DNA of 7,110 nucleotides from Pseudomonadota bacterium (GTDB lineage: Bacteria; Pseudomonadota; Gammaproteobacteria; Burkholderiales; Burkholderiaceae_B): assembly GCA_023432075.1 (NCBI GenBank), contig JAEYVD010000467.1:1-7110 (forward strand), in the 5' to 3' direction. This document shows, piece by piece, positions 1 through 5,555 of this stretch. The position numbers were made by a program, and so were the translations under genes. Numbering within the stretch: the stretch's first letter is position 1; the number at the start of each line of letters is the position of its first letter. Below the pieces are notes generated by a model. It did no database searches, was not told where the DNA came from, and saw nothing but the letters and a program-made list of their open reading frames with translations.

Positions 1-236
1 TCGCGCTGCTTCCGGATTTCAGCGCGGGCCAGGCGCTGCAGCGCGGCACGCTGGTCGAGGTCCTGCCAGGGTGGCGCGTCGTCGGCGACTATGCCGAACG
101 GCTCTATGCAGTCAGGCCCTACACGCCCCGCGTGCCCCTGACCGTGACCTCGTTCGTCCAGTATCTGCGCCAGGCGATTCCGGCCGCCGAAGGCCTGGCG
201 GCCGGCATCGCGCCCCGCATGCCCACGGCTAATTGA
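1..236 (+). CDS. LysR-type transcriptional regulator, C-terminal fragment (5' end outside window)
   Basis: This is the last 77 codons of a gene entering from the left edge, read in the frame starting at base 3 and ending with TGA at 234-236. The peptide has the look of the end of a LysR effector-binding domain: an LPDF segment, then GTLVEVLPGW, then LYAVRPY, and a final amphipathic helix (SFVQYLRQAI) before a short disordered tail. In LysR proteins this part forms the last strands and helix of the co-inducer-binding subdomain. The DNA-binding helix-turn-helix is not in the window. The gene converges on the Bug receptor gene and overlaps it by 8 bp, so it is not placed in the usual divergent arrangement with its target. 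Whether it controls the neighbouring Bug/thiamine-diphosphate unit cannot be told from here. The family call rests on this short tail only. Confidence 0.82.
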   Translation, partial: ALLPDFSAGQALQRGTLVEVLPGWRVVGDYAERLYAVRPYTPRVPLTVTSFVQYLRQAIPAAEGLAAGIAPRMPTAN

Positions 237-1230
237 CCTGCAACCCCGCCTTGGCCACCAGCTCGGAATAAATGGTGGCGCCCTGATCGACGTACTTTGC
301 CGTATCGGCGGGCGACAACACATGAGGAATGCCGCCGAAGTTGGCGTTGCCCTCGATCCACTTCGGGTCCTTCGAAATCTGCTGAAGCGCGGAGGCCCAC
401 TTCTCCACCGCTTCGGCGCTCATGCCCGGCGGCCCGAACAGCCCGCTCCAGCCGATGACGGCTTCAAGCTGCGGCAGGTTCGATTCACGAGCGGTCGGAA
501 TATCCGGAAACTGCGCAAGGCGTTCCGGCGTTGTCGTCAGCAAGGCGCGCAACTTGCCGCCCGCAAGAATTCCGGTCATTGAGCTGAGGTTGTTGCAGGC
601 GAAGTCGACATCGCGGCTCAGCACCGCCATGGCCACCTCGCTCCCGCCCTTGTACGGGACGCTGACGGCCGCATCCGGCTTCAATCCCAGGCTGCTTAGC
701 AACAGTTGCGGGGCAAGGTTCTGCACGGTTGCGGGGCCGGAATGGCTGTAGTTCAGCTTGCCGGGCCTGGCCTTCAGTGCCTGCGACAGGTCGCCGATGG
801 TCCGATAGGTGCTGTCCGGATGCACCACACAGACGACAGGGTTCAGCTCCAGCAGGCCGATGAACGTGAAATCCTTCGAGGTGTAGGGCGTCGTCTTCGG
901 CTGCAATGCGGGCAAGAGGACCTGGGAACCGATGCGGCCCATCAGCAGCGTGTACCCGTCGGGCGCCGCATTCTTGACCGCGGCCGATCCGATCGCGCCG
1001 TTGGCGCCGGCCTTGTTGACCACGACCACGGGCTGCCCCAGAACGCCTTGGGCTGCGGCGGACAGATTGCGGGCCGCCATGTCGGCGTCGCCGCCCACGC
1101 TGAAGGGCACGATGAGCTGGATCGGTTTGGCAGGGTAAGCCTGGGCAGCGGCCAGGCCGGGACAGGTGAGAAGCAGGCAAAGCGCGGCGCGAGCGGACCC
1201 GCCCGGGCGGATGCCGGTGAGGCTGATCAT
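229..1230 (-). CDS. Bug-family periplasmic solute-binding receptor (TctC-like)
   Basis: A 333-residue protein of typical length for the Bug/TctC family, the extracytoplasmic receptors of tripartite tricarboxylate transporters that bind organic acids in the periplasm. A Sec signal peptide is visible (Arg residues in the n-region, then ALCLLLTCPGLAAAQA, likely cleaved after residue 31). The mature start reads YPAKPIQLIVPF. Family hallmarks follow: GGDAD at 46-50 in place of the usual GGxxD ligand loop, LGQPVVVVNKAGANGAIG at 64-81, APDGYTLL at 89-96, and VPYKG at 191-195. Cys134 and Cys212 could form a disulfide. ATG start, with AGGAGA at 1238-1243 seven bases upstream. It lies 64 bp downstream of the thiamine-diphosphate enzyme gene, probably co-transcribed. 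No membrane subunits (TctA/TctB) are present, which is common for orphan Bug receptors. The substrate is not predictable; a 2-oxo or related carboxylic acid is an inference from the neighbour. Confidence 0.95.
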   Translation of the reverse strand: MISLTGIRPGGSARAALCLLLTCPGLAAAQAYPAKPIQLIVPFSVGGDADMAARNLSAAAQGVLGQPVVVVNKAGANGAIGSAAVKNAAPDGYTLLMGRIGSQVLLPALQPKTTPYTSKDFTFIGLLELNPVVCVVHPDSTYRTIGDLSQALKARPGKLNYSHSGPATVQNLAPQLLLSSLGLKPDAAVSVPYKGGSEVAMAVLSRDVDFACNNLSSMTGILAGGKLRALLTTTPERLAQFPDIPTARESNLPQLEAVIGWSGLFGPPGMSAEAVEKWASALQQISKDPKWIEGNANFGGIPHVLSPADTAKYVDQGATIYSELVAKAGLQVN

Positions 1231-1294
1231 GGGGATGTCTCCTGTTCGTTCTACGGGACGAAACCGGACTGCGGCGACGCTCGATGCCTTGAGC

Positions 1295-2929
1295 TCAATG
1301 ACCGGTCGTGGACTGCATTGATGCTGCGTGGAGAACCGGCGCGGCCTCGCCCGCGAGGGACACGTTGATGCAGGCTGGCAGGCCGCTGGCGGCGGCCTGT
1401 TTCAGGGCGGCGGTCAGGCCTGCGGCGTCGTGCGCCGCAAACCCCGCGCCGCCCAGCGCCGAGGCGACGTCGTGATAGCGAGCCGCCGGAGAGAGCTCGC
1501 ACCCGATCAGCCGCTGCGGGCCGTATGTGCGCATTTGAATCAGGTGTTCGGCGTTCCAGCGCAAGTCGTTGCCGATCACCGCCACGATCGCCGCGCCTTC
1601 GCGCACCGCCGTGTCCAGCTCCATCAGGTGGAACCCGGCGGTGCCGTCGCCCATCATGACGACCACCGTGGCGCCGGGCCGTGCGATCTTTGCGGCGATC
1701 GCATAGCAGACCCCTGCGCCGATCGCCCCGGACATGCCGTTGATGATGCGGACTGGCGCCTGGCAGAACGCCTGCGCCCACTGGCCGAACTCTCCGCCGT
1801 CACAGATCAGGATCGGATCGGGCGCGGACGCCAGGAACGCCTGCACGGTCTCGCACAGCGCGCGCGGCCCTAATGCGTCCTGCGCGGGTGAGGACGCCCC
1901 TTTGAGCGTGCGGCTTTGCAGCGCTTCATCGACCTGGGCGCGCCACGACAGGCGTTCGGCCGGCGCTTGCATCGCACGTAACGCGGACAGCGCCGCCGCC
2001 GGGTCGGCCTGCAATGCCAGGACCAGACGCGCGCCAAGCAGCCGGCCCGCGCGTTCCAGCATCGCGGGGTCCGGGTCGATGACCGCGACGCGGGCCGCTT
2101 CTCCAAGCGCGCCGGTGCTGCCGAATCCCAGCGTAAAGTCCAGGCACTTTCCCGCCAGAACGATCAGGTCGGCGCTTGGGATGATGCCCGCCAAGGCCCC
2201 CAGAGAAGGATCCTTCAGCCCGCGGGGGCTTTCCATCGGAATGATGCGCAGCCCCAGCGCTTCTTCGACAGCCGCGCGCGCGGCGCGTCCGTGCGGCCGC
2301 GCGCTCGTCGGCCCGGCCAGCACCAGCGGACGCTGGGCCGAATGCAACAGGTCAGCCAGTTGGTTCACGCTGGAAGCATCCAGCGCGGCAACCGGCTGAA
2401 CCGCTGGCGCGTCGGGAAGATCTGCCATGCCCGATTCGGCGGTCAGCAGGTCAAAGGGCAACGCCAGGTGGACCGGGCCTCGCCGAGGCGCTAGCGCCTG
2501 CGTGATCGCATCTTCGAGCGCCGGGCAAAGCTCGGCCGCGGATTGCGGACGGATCGACAGTTTGGTCAACGGCCGGGTGATGGCGACCTGGTCCAGCTCC
2601 TGGAACGCGCCAGAGCCGTCTTCCGACACCGAGGAGTCGCCCGAGATGAGCAGGACCGGGCTTTCCGCCTGCGAGGCCGAATAAAGCGGCGCGAGTCCGT
2701 TGGTCAGGCCCGGCGCGGCAGTGATCAACGCCACGCCGAGTTCGCCGGTGATCTGCGACCACGCATCGGCCATGAAGACAGCGGCCGCTTCGTGCCGGAC
2801 GTGGATGATGCGGATGCCTGCGTCGATACAGGCATCGTAAAGCGGCATGATCTGGTTGCCGGAAAGGCTGAAAATGGTCTTGACGCCCCGCCGACGCAGC
2901 GAGCGAATGATCAACTCAGAACCAAGCAC
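1295..2929 (-). CDS. Acetolactate-synthase-like thiamine-diphosphate-binding enzyme, function unassigned
   Basis: A 544-residue protein with the three domains of the POX/acetohydroxyacid-synthase family. The N-terminal PYR domain has the catalytic Glu47 in VRHEAAA and the synthase-like stretch AFQELDQVAITRPLTK (108-123). A central domain (about 190-320) follows. The C-terminal PP domain has the Mg/ThDP motif GDG at 427-429 and the second ligand, Asn454, in GNDLRWNAEH. Such enzymes cleave or join C-C bonds next to a carbonyl, usually starting from a 2-oxo acid. Against true acetohydroxyacid synthase: the central domain has GKCLDFTLGFG where that enzyme carries its RFDDR-type segment, no regulatory subunit is encoded nearby, and the gene sits with a solute receptor rather than with ilv genes. 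It could equally be a decarboxylase or a benzaldehyde-lyase-like carboligase. The start is GTG at 2927-2929, chosen because the family N-terminus begins there, a good ribosome-binding site precedes it, and an in-frame stop lies upstream near 2993. Confidence 0.92.
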   Translation of the reverse strand: MLGSELIIRSLRRRGVKTIFSLSGNQIMPLYDACIDAGIRIIHVRHEAAAVFMADAWSQITGELGVALITAAPGLTNGLAPLYSASQAESPVLLISGDSSVSEDGSGAFQELDQVAITRPLTKLSIRPQSAAELCPALEDAITQALAPRRGPVHLALPFDLLTAESGMADLPDAPAVQPVAALDASSVNQLADLLHSAQRPLVLAGPTSARPHGRAARAAVEEALGLRIIPMESPRGLKDPSLGALAGIIPSADLIVLAGKCLDFTLGFGSTGALGEAARVAVIDPDPAMLERAGRLLGARLVLALQADPAAALSALRAMQAPAERLSWRAQVDEALQSRTLKGASSPAQDALGPRALCETVQAFLASAPDPILICDGGEFGQWAQAFCQAPVRIINGMSGAIGAGVCYAIAAKIARPGATVVVMMGDGTAGFHLMELDTAVREGAAIVAVIGNDLRWNAEHLIQMRTYGPQRLIGCELSPAARYHDVASALGGAGFAAHDAAGLTAALKQAAASGLPACINVSLAGEAAPVLHAASMQSTTGH

Positions 2930-2934
2930 GTTTG

Positions 2935-2940
2935 TCTCCC
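2935..2940 (-). promoter_or_regulatory. Ribosome-binding site supporting the GTG start of the thiamine-diphosphate enzyme gene
   Basis: On the minus strand GGGAGA lies five bases before the GTG at 2929-2927. No ATG occurs between this site and the in-frame upstream stop, so the site fixes the non-ATG start. It is separated by only three bases from the stem-loop at 2944-2972. Confidence 0.75.
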
Positions 2941-2943
2941 CCG

Positions 2944-2972
2944 AGGTTGCGCTTGGCTGAGCCTTGCAACCT
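2944..2972 (-). promoter_or_regulatory. Stem-loop in the 5' leader of the thiamine-diphosphate enzyme gene
   Basis: Two perfect 7-base arms, AGGTTGC (2944-2950) and GCAACCT (2966-2972), enclose an inner GGC/GCC stem (2955-2957 with 2961-2963) closed by a 3-base loop. The structure ends three bases upstream of the ribosome-binding site of the GTG-start gene, so in the minus-strand mRNA it would stand directly before the initiation region. On the plus strand the outer arm runs into TTTTATT (2971-2977), giving a terminator-like shape for antisense transcripts. The element could be a leader hairpin, a protein-binding dyad, or a barrier to plus-strand read-through. The repeat is seen directly; any role is inferred. 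Confidence 0.45.
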
Positions 2973-3113
2973 TTTATTGATCCGACATGTTTCTATGACC
3001 CATTTGCGGCTCAGTGTATCGGGTAACAGCGGCTTTTAGGTTGATGATTTTTGAACCAAGGATCACGCCCGCCGACGCGTGGCGGCCTGCCCTCACCCGC
3101 CGTCGCGGGATCC

Positions 3114-3123
3114 CTGTATACAG
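3114..3123. promoter_or_regulatory. Perfect 10-bp palindrome, possible operator
   Basis: CTGTATACAG is a perfect palindrome 83 bp upstream of the dehydratase start codon. The core TGTATACA resembles operators bound by some GntR-family (FCD subgroup) repressors, and the same bases also contain a -10-like TATACA. No GntR gene is in the window. A 10-bp palindrome can occur by chance, so the role as an operator is only a suggestion. Confidence 0.25.
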
Positions 3124-3194
3124 ATCGGCGCGCCTGGTGTTTCATACCGTCTTGGCGATCCGTGACATTGCGCCGCGGTCGCGCAGCCCACCTC

Positions 3195-3199
3195 GAAGG
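3195..3199 (+). promoter_or_regulatory. Ribosome-binding site that decides the start of the exported dehydratase gene
   Basis: GAAGG lies seven bases before the ATG at 3207-3209. It favours this start over the in-frame ATG at 3051, which would add 52 residues of low-complexity, Arg-rich sequence and bury the signal peptide. Confidence 0.7.
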
Positions 3200-3206
3200 C
3201 AAAACC

Positions 3207-4070
3207 ATGGCAAAAAGACACGTTTGCACCGCAGTTGGCCTCATGACCTGGATGATGACGATGCCCCCCAGTTTTGCCGGTTCCATTGGTTACCTGGGGC
3301 CCGCGGGCTCCTGGACCCATCAGGCGTGCCTGGACCTGTTCGGGCCCAAAGAGCTTGTCCCGCTGACGCGCGACGAACTCTTTTCCGGCTACGCGTCGGG
3401 CAAGCTGGCCCAGGCGTGCGTCCCCGTGACGACGTCGGTCGTTGGCGTCACGCCCTACATGGACGCCGTCCTGGACCTGCCCAATGCCGTGGTGGTCGGC
3501 GAATACCCCAAGATGCTGGGCTACAGCCTGCTGGCGCGTCCCGGCGCGAAGCTGCAAGACATCAAGGAAGTGTTCGCCCACCCCGTGGCATTCGAGGAAG
3601 TGAAACCCTGGCTGGATCGGGAAATGCCCACGGTGAAGCGCACCGAGTCCGCAAGCGGCGGCGCCGCGGCCAAGACCGTTGCCGAAAGCGCCACCCTCGA
3701 CAAGGCCTCGTTCGGTCCGAAGGTGGGCGCCAGCGTGTATGCGCTGGACGCGCTGGTCGATGGGATCGAGGAAGGCCCGCACAATGTGACGCGCTGGTGG
3801 GTGCTGGGCCGAAACCTGCCTGCACCCACGGGGCATGACAAGACCTCGCTGGTGCTCTCGACCTCGGACGACAACCTGAACGGGGCGCTGCGCGCCCTCG
3901 TCCAGGCCGATGTGCAGATTCTGACGATCTACGAACGTCCCAGCAAAAAGACCCTGGACACGCACCGGTACGTGGTGGAGGTCGCCGGTCACGCGGCGCA
4001 GGAACCGTTGGCGGCGCTGCTCAAGGCGCATCCCGAGTTCCGGGCGCTGGGTTCCTATCCGCGCAAATGA
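3207..4070 (+). CDS. Exported PheA-type prephenate dehydratase/ACT-domain protein, divergent active site
   Basis: A 287-residue protein. Residues 1-24 look like a Sec signal peptide: MAKRH, a hydrophobic stretch through WMMTM, and a PPSFA cleavage site. A prephenate dehydratase domain begins at once (SIGYLGPAGSWTHQA, 26-40) and runs to about 203, followed by an ACT domain (about 213-284). Prephenate dehydratase makes phenylpyruvate for phenylalanine synthesis, normally in the cytoplasm, and the ACT domain binds phenylalanine. Kept: the GPxGS start, VVGEY (97-100 region), HP at 125-126, TES at 146-148, Thr195-Arg196 of the catalytic TRF motif (here TRW), GAL at 226-228 and ERP at 243-245. Changed: the usual PIENS/T segment is PVTTS (73-77), and the Gln-rich HPQ..QQ segment is HPVAFEEV. 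So fold and ligand domain are intact, but several active-site residues are not. It is transcribed alone. It may be a periplasmic enzyme with another substrate, or a sensor. Confidence 0.85.
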   Translation: MAKRHVCTAVGLMTWMMTMPPSFAGSIGYLGPAGSWTHQACLDLFGPKELVPLTRDELFSGYASGKLAQACVPVTTSVVGVTPYMDAVLDLPNAVVVGEYPKMLGYSLLARPGAKLQDIKEVFAHPVAFEEVKPWLDREMPTVKRTESASGGAAAKTVAESATLDKASFGPKVGASVYALDALVDGIEEGPHNVTRWWVLGRNLPAPTGHDKTSLVLSTSDDNLNGALRALVQADVQILTIYERPSKKTLDTHRYVVEVAGHAAQEPLAALLKAHPEFRALGSYPRK

Positions 4071-4083
4071 GCGGCCCTCGCCT

Positions 4084-4743
4084 TCAGCGCGCTTCCTTCA
4101 TCAGCGTCCGGACTTCCTCCCGCCGGCCCTCGTCAGCCACTTCGCGGCCGGGGCGGGGCGGGGCTTTCAGCGCCTTTTCCAGGTAAGGAATCGCTTCGGA
4201 CTTGCGGTTCCGGTACACCAGGTAATCCGCATAGAAGTAGTTGGGATCGATGCCGTCCGGGTTGATGGTCAACGCCTGCTGCAGCAAGGCCTCGGCCCGC
4301 TTGTTGTCGCCGAACCCCACCGGCCATCCGGGCACCTTGTAATACAGCACGCCCAGGCTGTTCAGCGCGGACCCGTCGAGCGCCTTGCTGTCGATCTGGA
4401 TGGCGGTTTCGTACTCGGCCTTGGCCTGCTTCGCCAGGCTGAGGGCGCCCATGCCGCCTTTGGCGCCTGCCCACGAGCTCAGGATGATGCCTTCCCAGAT
4501 ATGCGGTTCGGCTTTATTGACGTAGCGCTGCGTCAGGTCGTGAGCCTGCTTGGACAATGCCTCGAAGCGCTTGGCGCGATCATTGGGCGGGGTCTTGTAT
4601 TGAATGTCCGCCCAGCCGTTCTGCAGCTCGCGGATGCCTTGGTCCAGTTCGGCAGGCGCCGCGAGGGTAAGGGTGGAAAACAAACACGCCACGCCCGCCA
4701 GCAAACCGGCGGCCGCATTGCGCAAGCCAATATTCTGTTTCAT
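4084..4743 (-). CDS. Exported TPR-repeat protein, last gene of the acyl-ligase operon
   Basis: A 219-residue protein with an N-terminal signal peptide (MKQN, Arg8, then AAAGLLAGVACLFSTLTLA, cleavage probably between residues 28 and 31). Cys20 sits in GVAC, a poor lipobox, so a lipoprotein is possible but less likely. The mature part is helical with TPR-like units: ALNSLGVLYYKV (127-137), KRAEALLQQALTINPDG (148-164) and KSEAIPYLEKALKAP (181-195). The segment GWPVGFGDNKRAEALL, followed by GIDPNYFYADYL and PPRPGR, recalls a group of small uncharacterised TPR proteins common in proteobacteria. TPR domains mediate protein contacts, here in the periplasm. ATG start with GGAG at 4751-4754, seven bases upstream and inside the end of the dehydrogenase gene. 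Only 2 bp separate that stop from this start, implying coupled translation. An upstream in-frame start at 4815 would lie inside the dehydrogenase gene and mask the signal peptide. Function unknown. Confidence 0.85.
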   Translation of the reverse strand: MKQNIGLRNAAAGLLAGVACLFSTLTLAAPAELDQGIRELQNGWADIQYKTPPNDRAKRFEALSKQAHDLTQRYVNKAEPHIWEGIILSSWAGAKGGMGALSLAKQAKAEYETAIQIDSKALDGSALNSLGVLYYKVPGWPVGFGDNKRAEALLQQALTINPDGIDPNYFYADYLVYRNRKSEAIPYLEKALKAPPRPGREVADEGRREEVRTLMKEAR

Positions 4744-4745
4744 GA

Positions 4746-5555
4746 CTAGGCTCCAGTAGGAAATTTCAACGACATCAAGGCGCGGCGATGCTTCGCAAAT
4801 GCGCCATCGAACCATTCAGGACAAAGCCCGTTCAACCGCGCCGCCACGGATTCGATTCCGCCCGCAAAGCCTTGGCGCGATTCGCGTTGCAGCATGCGCG
4901 ATACGGCCCGCGCGATGTCTTCCGGGCTATCGCTGGCGGAATCCGTCGCTTTGTTGAACGCCAGCACTTCAGGCGAGTTGAACGGTGTGTCGATCGCCCG
5001 CGGCGCGTAGTACTGCACCCGGACGGACGAGTCGGCCAGTTCGCGGCGCAAGGTTTCGGAGTACATCCGAAGCGCGGCCTTGCTTGCCGCATAGGCCGAA
5101 AACCCCGGCACGCCCAGACTGCCCAGCGTGGATCCGATGTTCAGCACCTGCGCGCGCGGCTGCGCCAGCAACAGCGGCAGCATGCCGGCGGTCAGCATCA
5201 TGGGCGCGACGACATTCGTGTCCATGAGCTGGCGCAGCGCTTCGGTCTGCAAGGACTGCGCGGGTCCGAAAGCGGCCAGCGCCGCGTTGTTGATGAGCAT
5301 GTTGGCATTGCGGGCGCCGGCGGCATCGATGACCGCATTGCGGCCGGCGTCGGTAGTCACATCCACCACCAGCGCGTCCACGCGTGCCCGATCGCGCGCG
5401 CCGGCGCTCAGCGACTGCGCCAGCGCCAGCAGCGGCGCTTCGCTGCGCCCGACCAGCAACAGGCTCGCGCCTTCGTCGAACAGCCTGCGCGCAATCGCGC
5501 TTCCCAGACCGCCGGCGGCGCCCGTCAATACGACGGAGGCGTCGCGCGGGCTCAT
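4746..5555 (-). CDS. Short-chain dehydrogenase/reductase (SDR family)
   Basis: A 269-residue classical-type SDR, a cytoplasmic NAD(P)-dependent oxidoreductase acting on an alcohol/carbonyl pair. Visible motifs in order: the nucleotide-binding TGAAGGLG (11-18), Arg37 after the second strand (LLLVGRS), which favours NADP(H), DV at 65-66, NNAA (89-92), catalytic Asn114, Ser142 (NIGST), and Tyr155/Lys159 in YAASK. All four residues of the catalytic tetrad are present. The C-terminal part (about 235-262, with RLNGLCPEWFDGAF) is longer than the minimal fold and may cap the substrate site. Its ATG overlaps the stop of the upstream diiron-oxidase gene by 4 bp (ATGA), with GGGGAGG just before it, and it ends 2 bp from the TPR gene. 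Context implies a substrate made by the ligase and oxidase encoded upstream, perhaps a fatty-acid-derived aldehyde, ketone or alcohol. This is inference; the family alone does not give the substrate. Confidence 0.94.
   Translation of the reverse strand: MSPRDASVVLTGAAGGLGSAIARRLFDEGASLLLVGRSEAPLLALAQSLSAGARDRARVDALVVDVTTDAGRNAVIDAAGARNANMLINNAALAAFGPAQSLQTEALRQLMDTNVVAPMMLTAGMLPLLLAQPRAQVLNIGSTLGSLGVPGFSAYAASKAALRMYSETLRRELADSSVRVQYYAPRAIDTPFNSPEVLAFNKATDSASDSPEDIARAVSRMLQRESRQGFAGGIESVAARLNGLCPEWFDGAFAKHRRALMSLKFPTGA

Larger units (their letters stand above)
2930..3206. other. Divergent intergenic region between the thiamine-diphosphate enzyme and exported dehydratase genes
   Basis: This 277-bp spacer must hold the promoters of both divergent genes. 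The part from about 2970 to 3060 is distinctly AT-richer than its surroundings, as expected for promoter DNA, while 3061-3206 is GC-rich. I searched both strands for paired -35/-10 hexamers and found none with good spacing and match, so I name no promoter. It contains the stem-loop at 2944-2972 and the palindrome at 3114-3123. An open frame runs on the plus strand from 3051 into the dehydratase gene, but its codons before 3207 look non-coding (Arg/Pro-rich, resembling no known domain). Confidence 0.6.

Noticed and set aside
1245..1262. Small inverted repeat (TTCGT/ACGAA) just upstream of the Bug ribosome-binding site, considered as a terminator or attenuator
   Set aside because: On the transcribed minus strand only 5 bp pair, around an 8-base loop, with no T-run. 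The better pairing is on the plus strand, where no gene is read.
485..1368. Long alternative frames on both strands inside the Bug receptor gene
   Set aside because: They are Arg/Gly/Gln-rich shadows of a GC-rich gene. They show no recognisable domain and overlap a clear family member completely.
1328..2399. Plus-strand open frames of about 180-220 codons opposite the thiamine-diphosphate enzyme gene
   Set aside because: Composition is that of antisense shadows in GC-rich DNA. The minus-strand product has full-length family motifs.
2970..3060. Sigma-70 promoter candidates in the AT-richer part of the spacer
   Set aside because: Several loose hexamers occur on both strands, but none combine a fair -35 and -10 with 16-18 bp spacing, so no specific promoter is claimed.
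3069..3085. CCGCC/GGCGG inverted repeat in the divergent spacer
   Set aside because: A 5-bp GC stem is expected by chance in DNA of this composition.
3051..3206. Upstream in-frame extension of the exported dehydratase gene starting at 3051
   Set aside because: The extra 52 codons encode low-complexity Arg-rich sequence, have no good ribosome-binding site, and would bury the signal peptide that begins at 3207.
4744..4815. Upstream in-frame start at 4815 for the TPR gene
   Set aside because: It would lie within the dehydrogenase coding region and put 24 residues ahead of an obvious signal peptide. The ATG at 4743 has its own GGAG.
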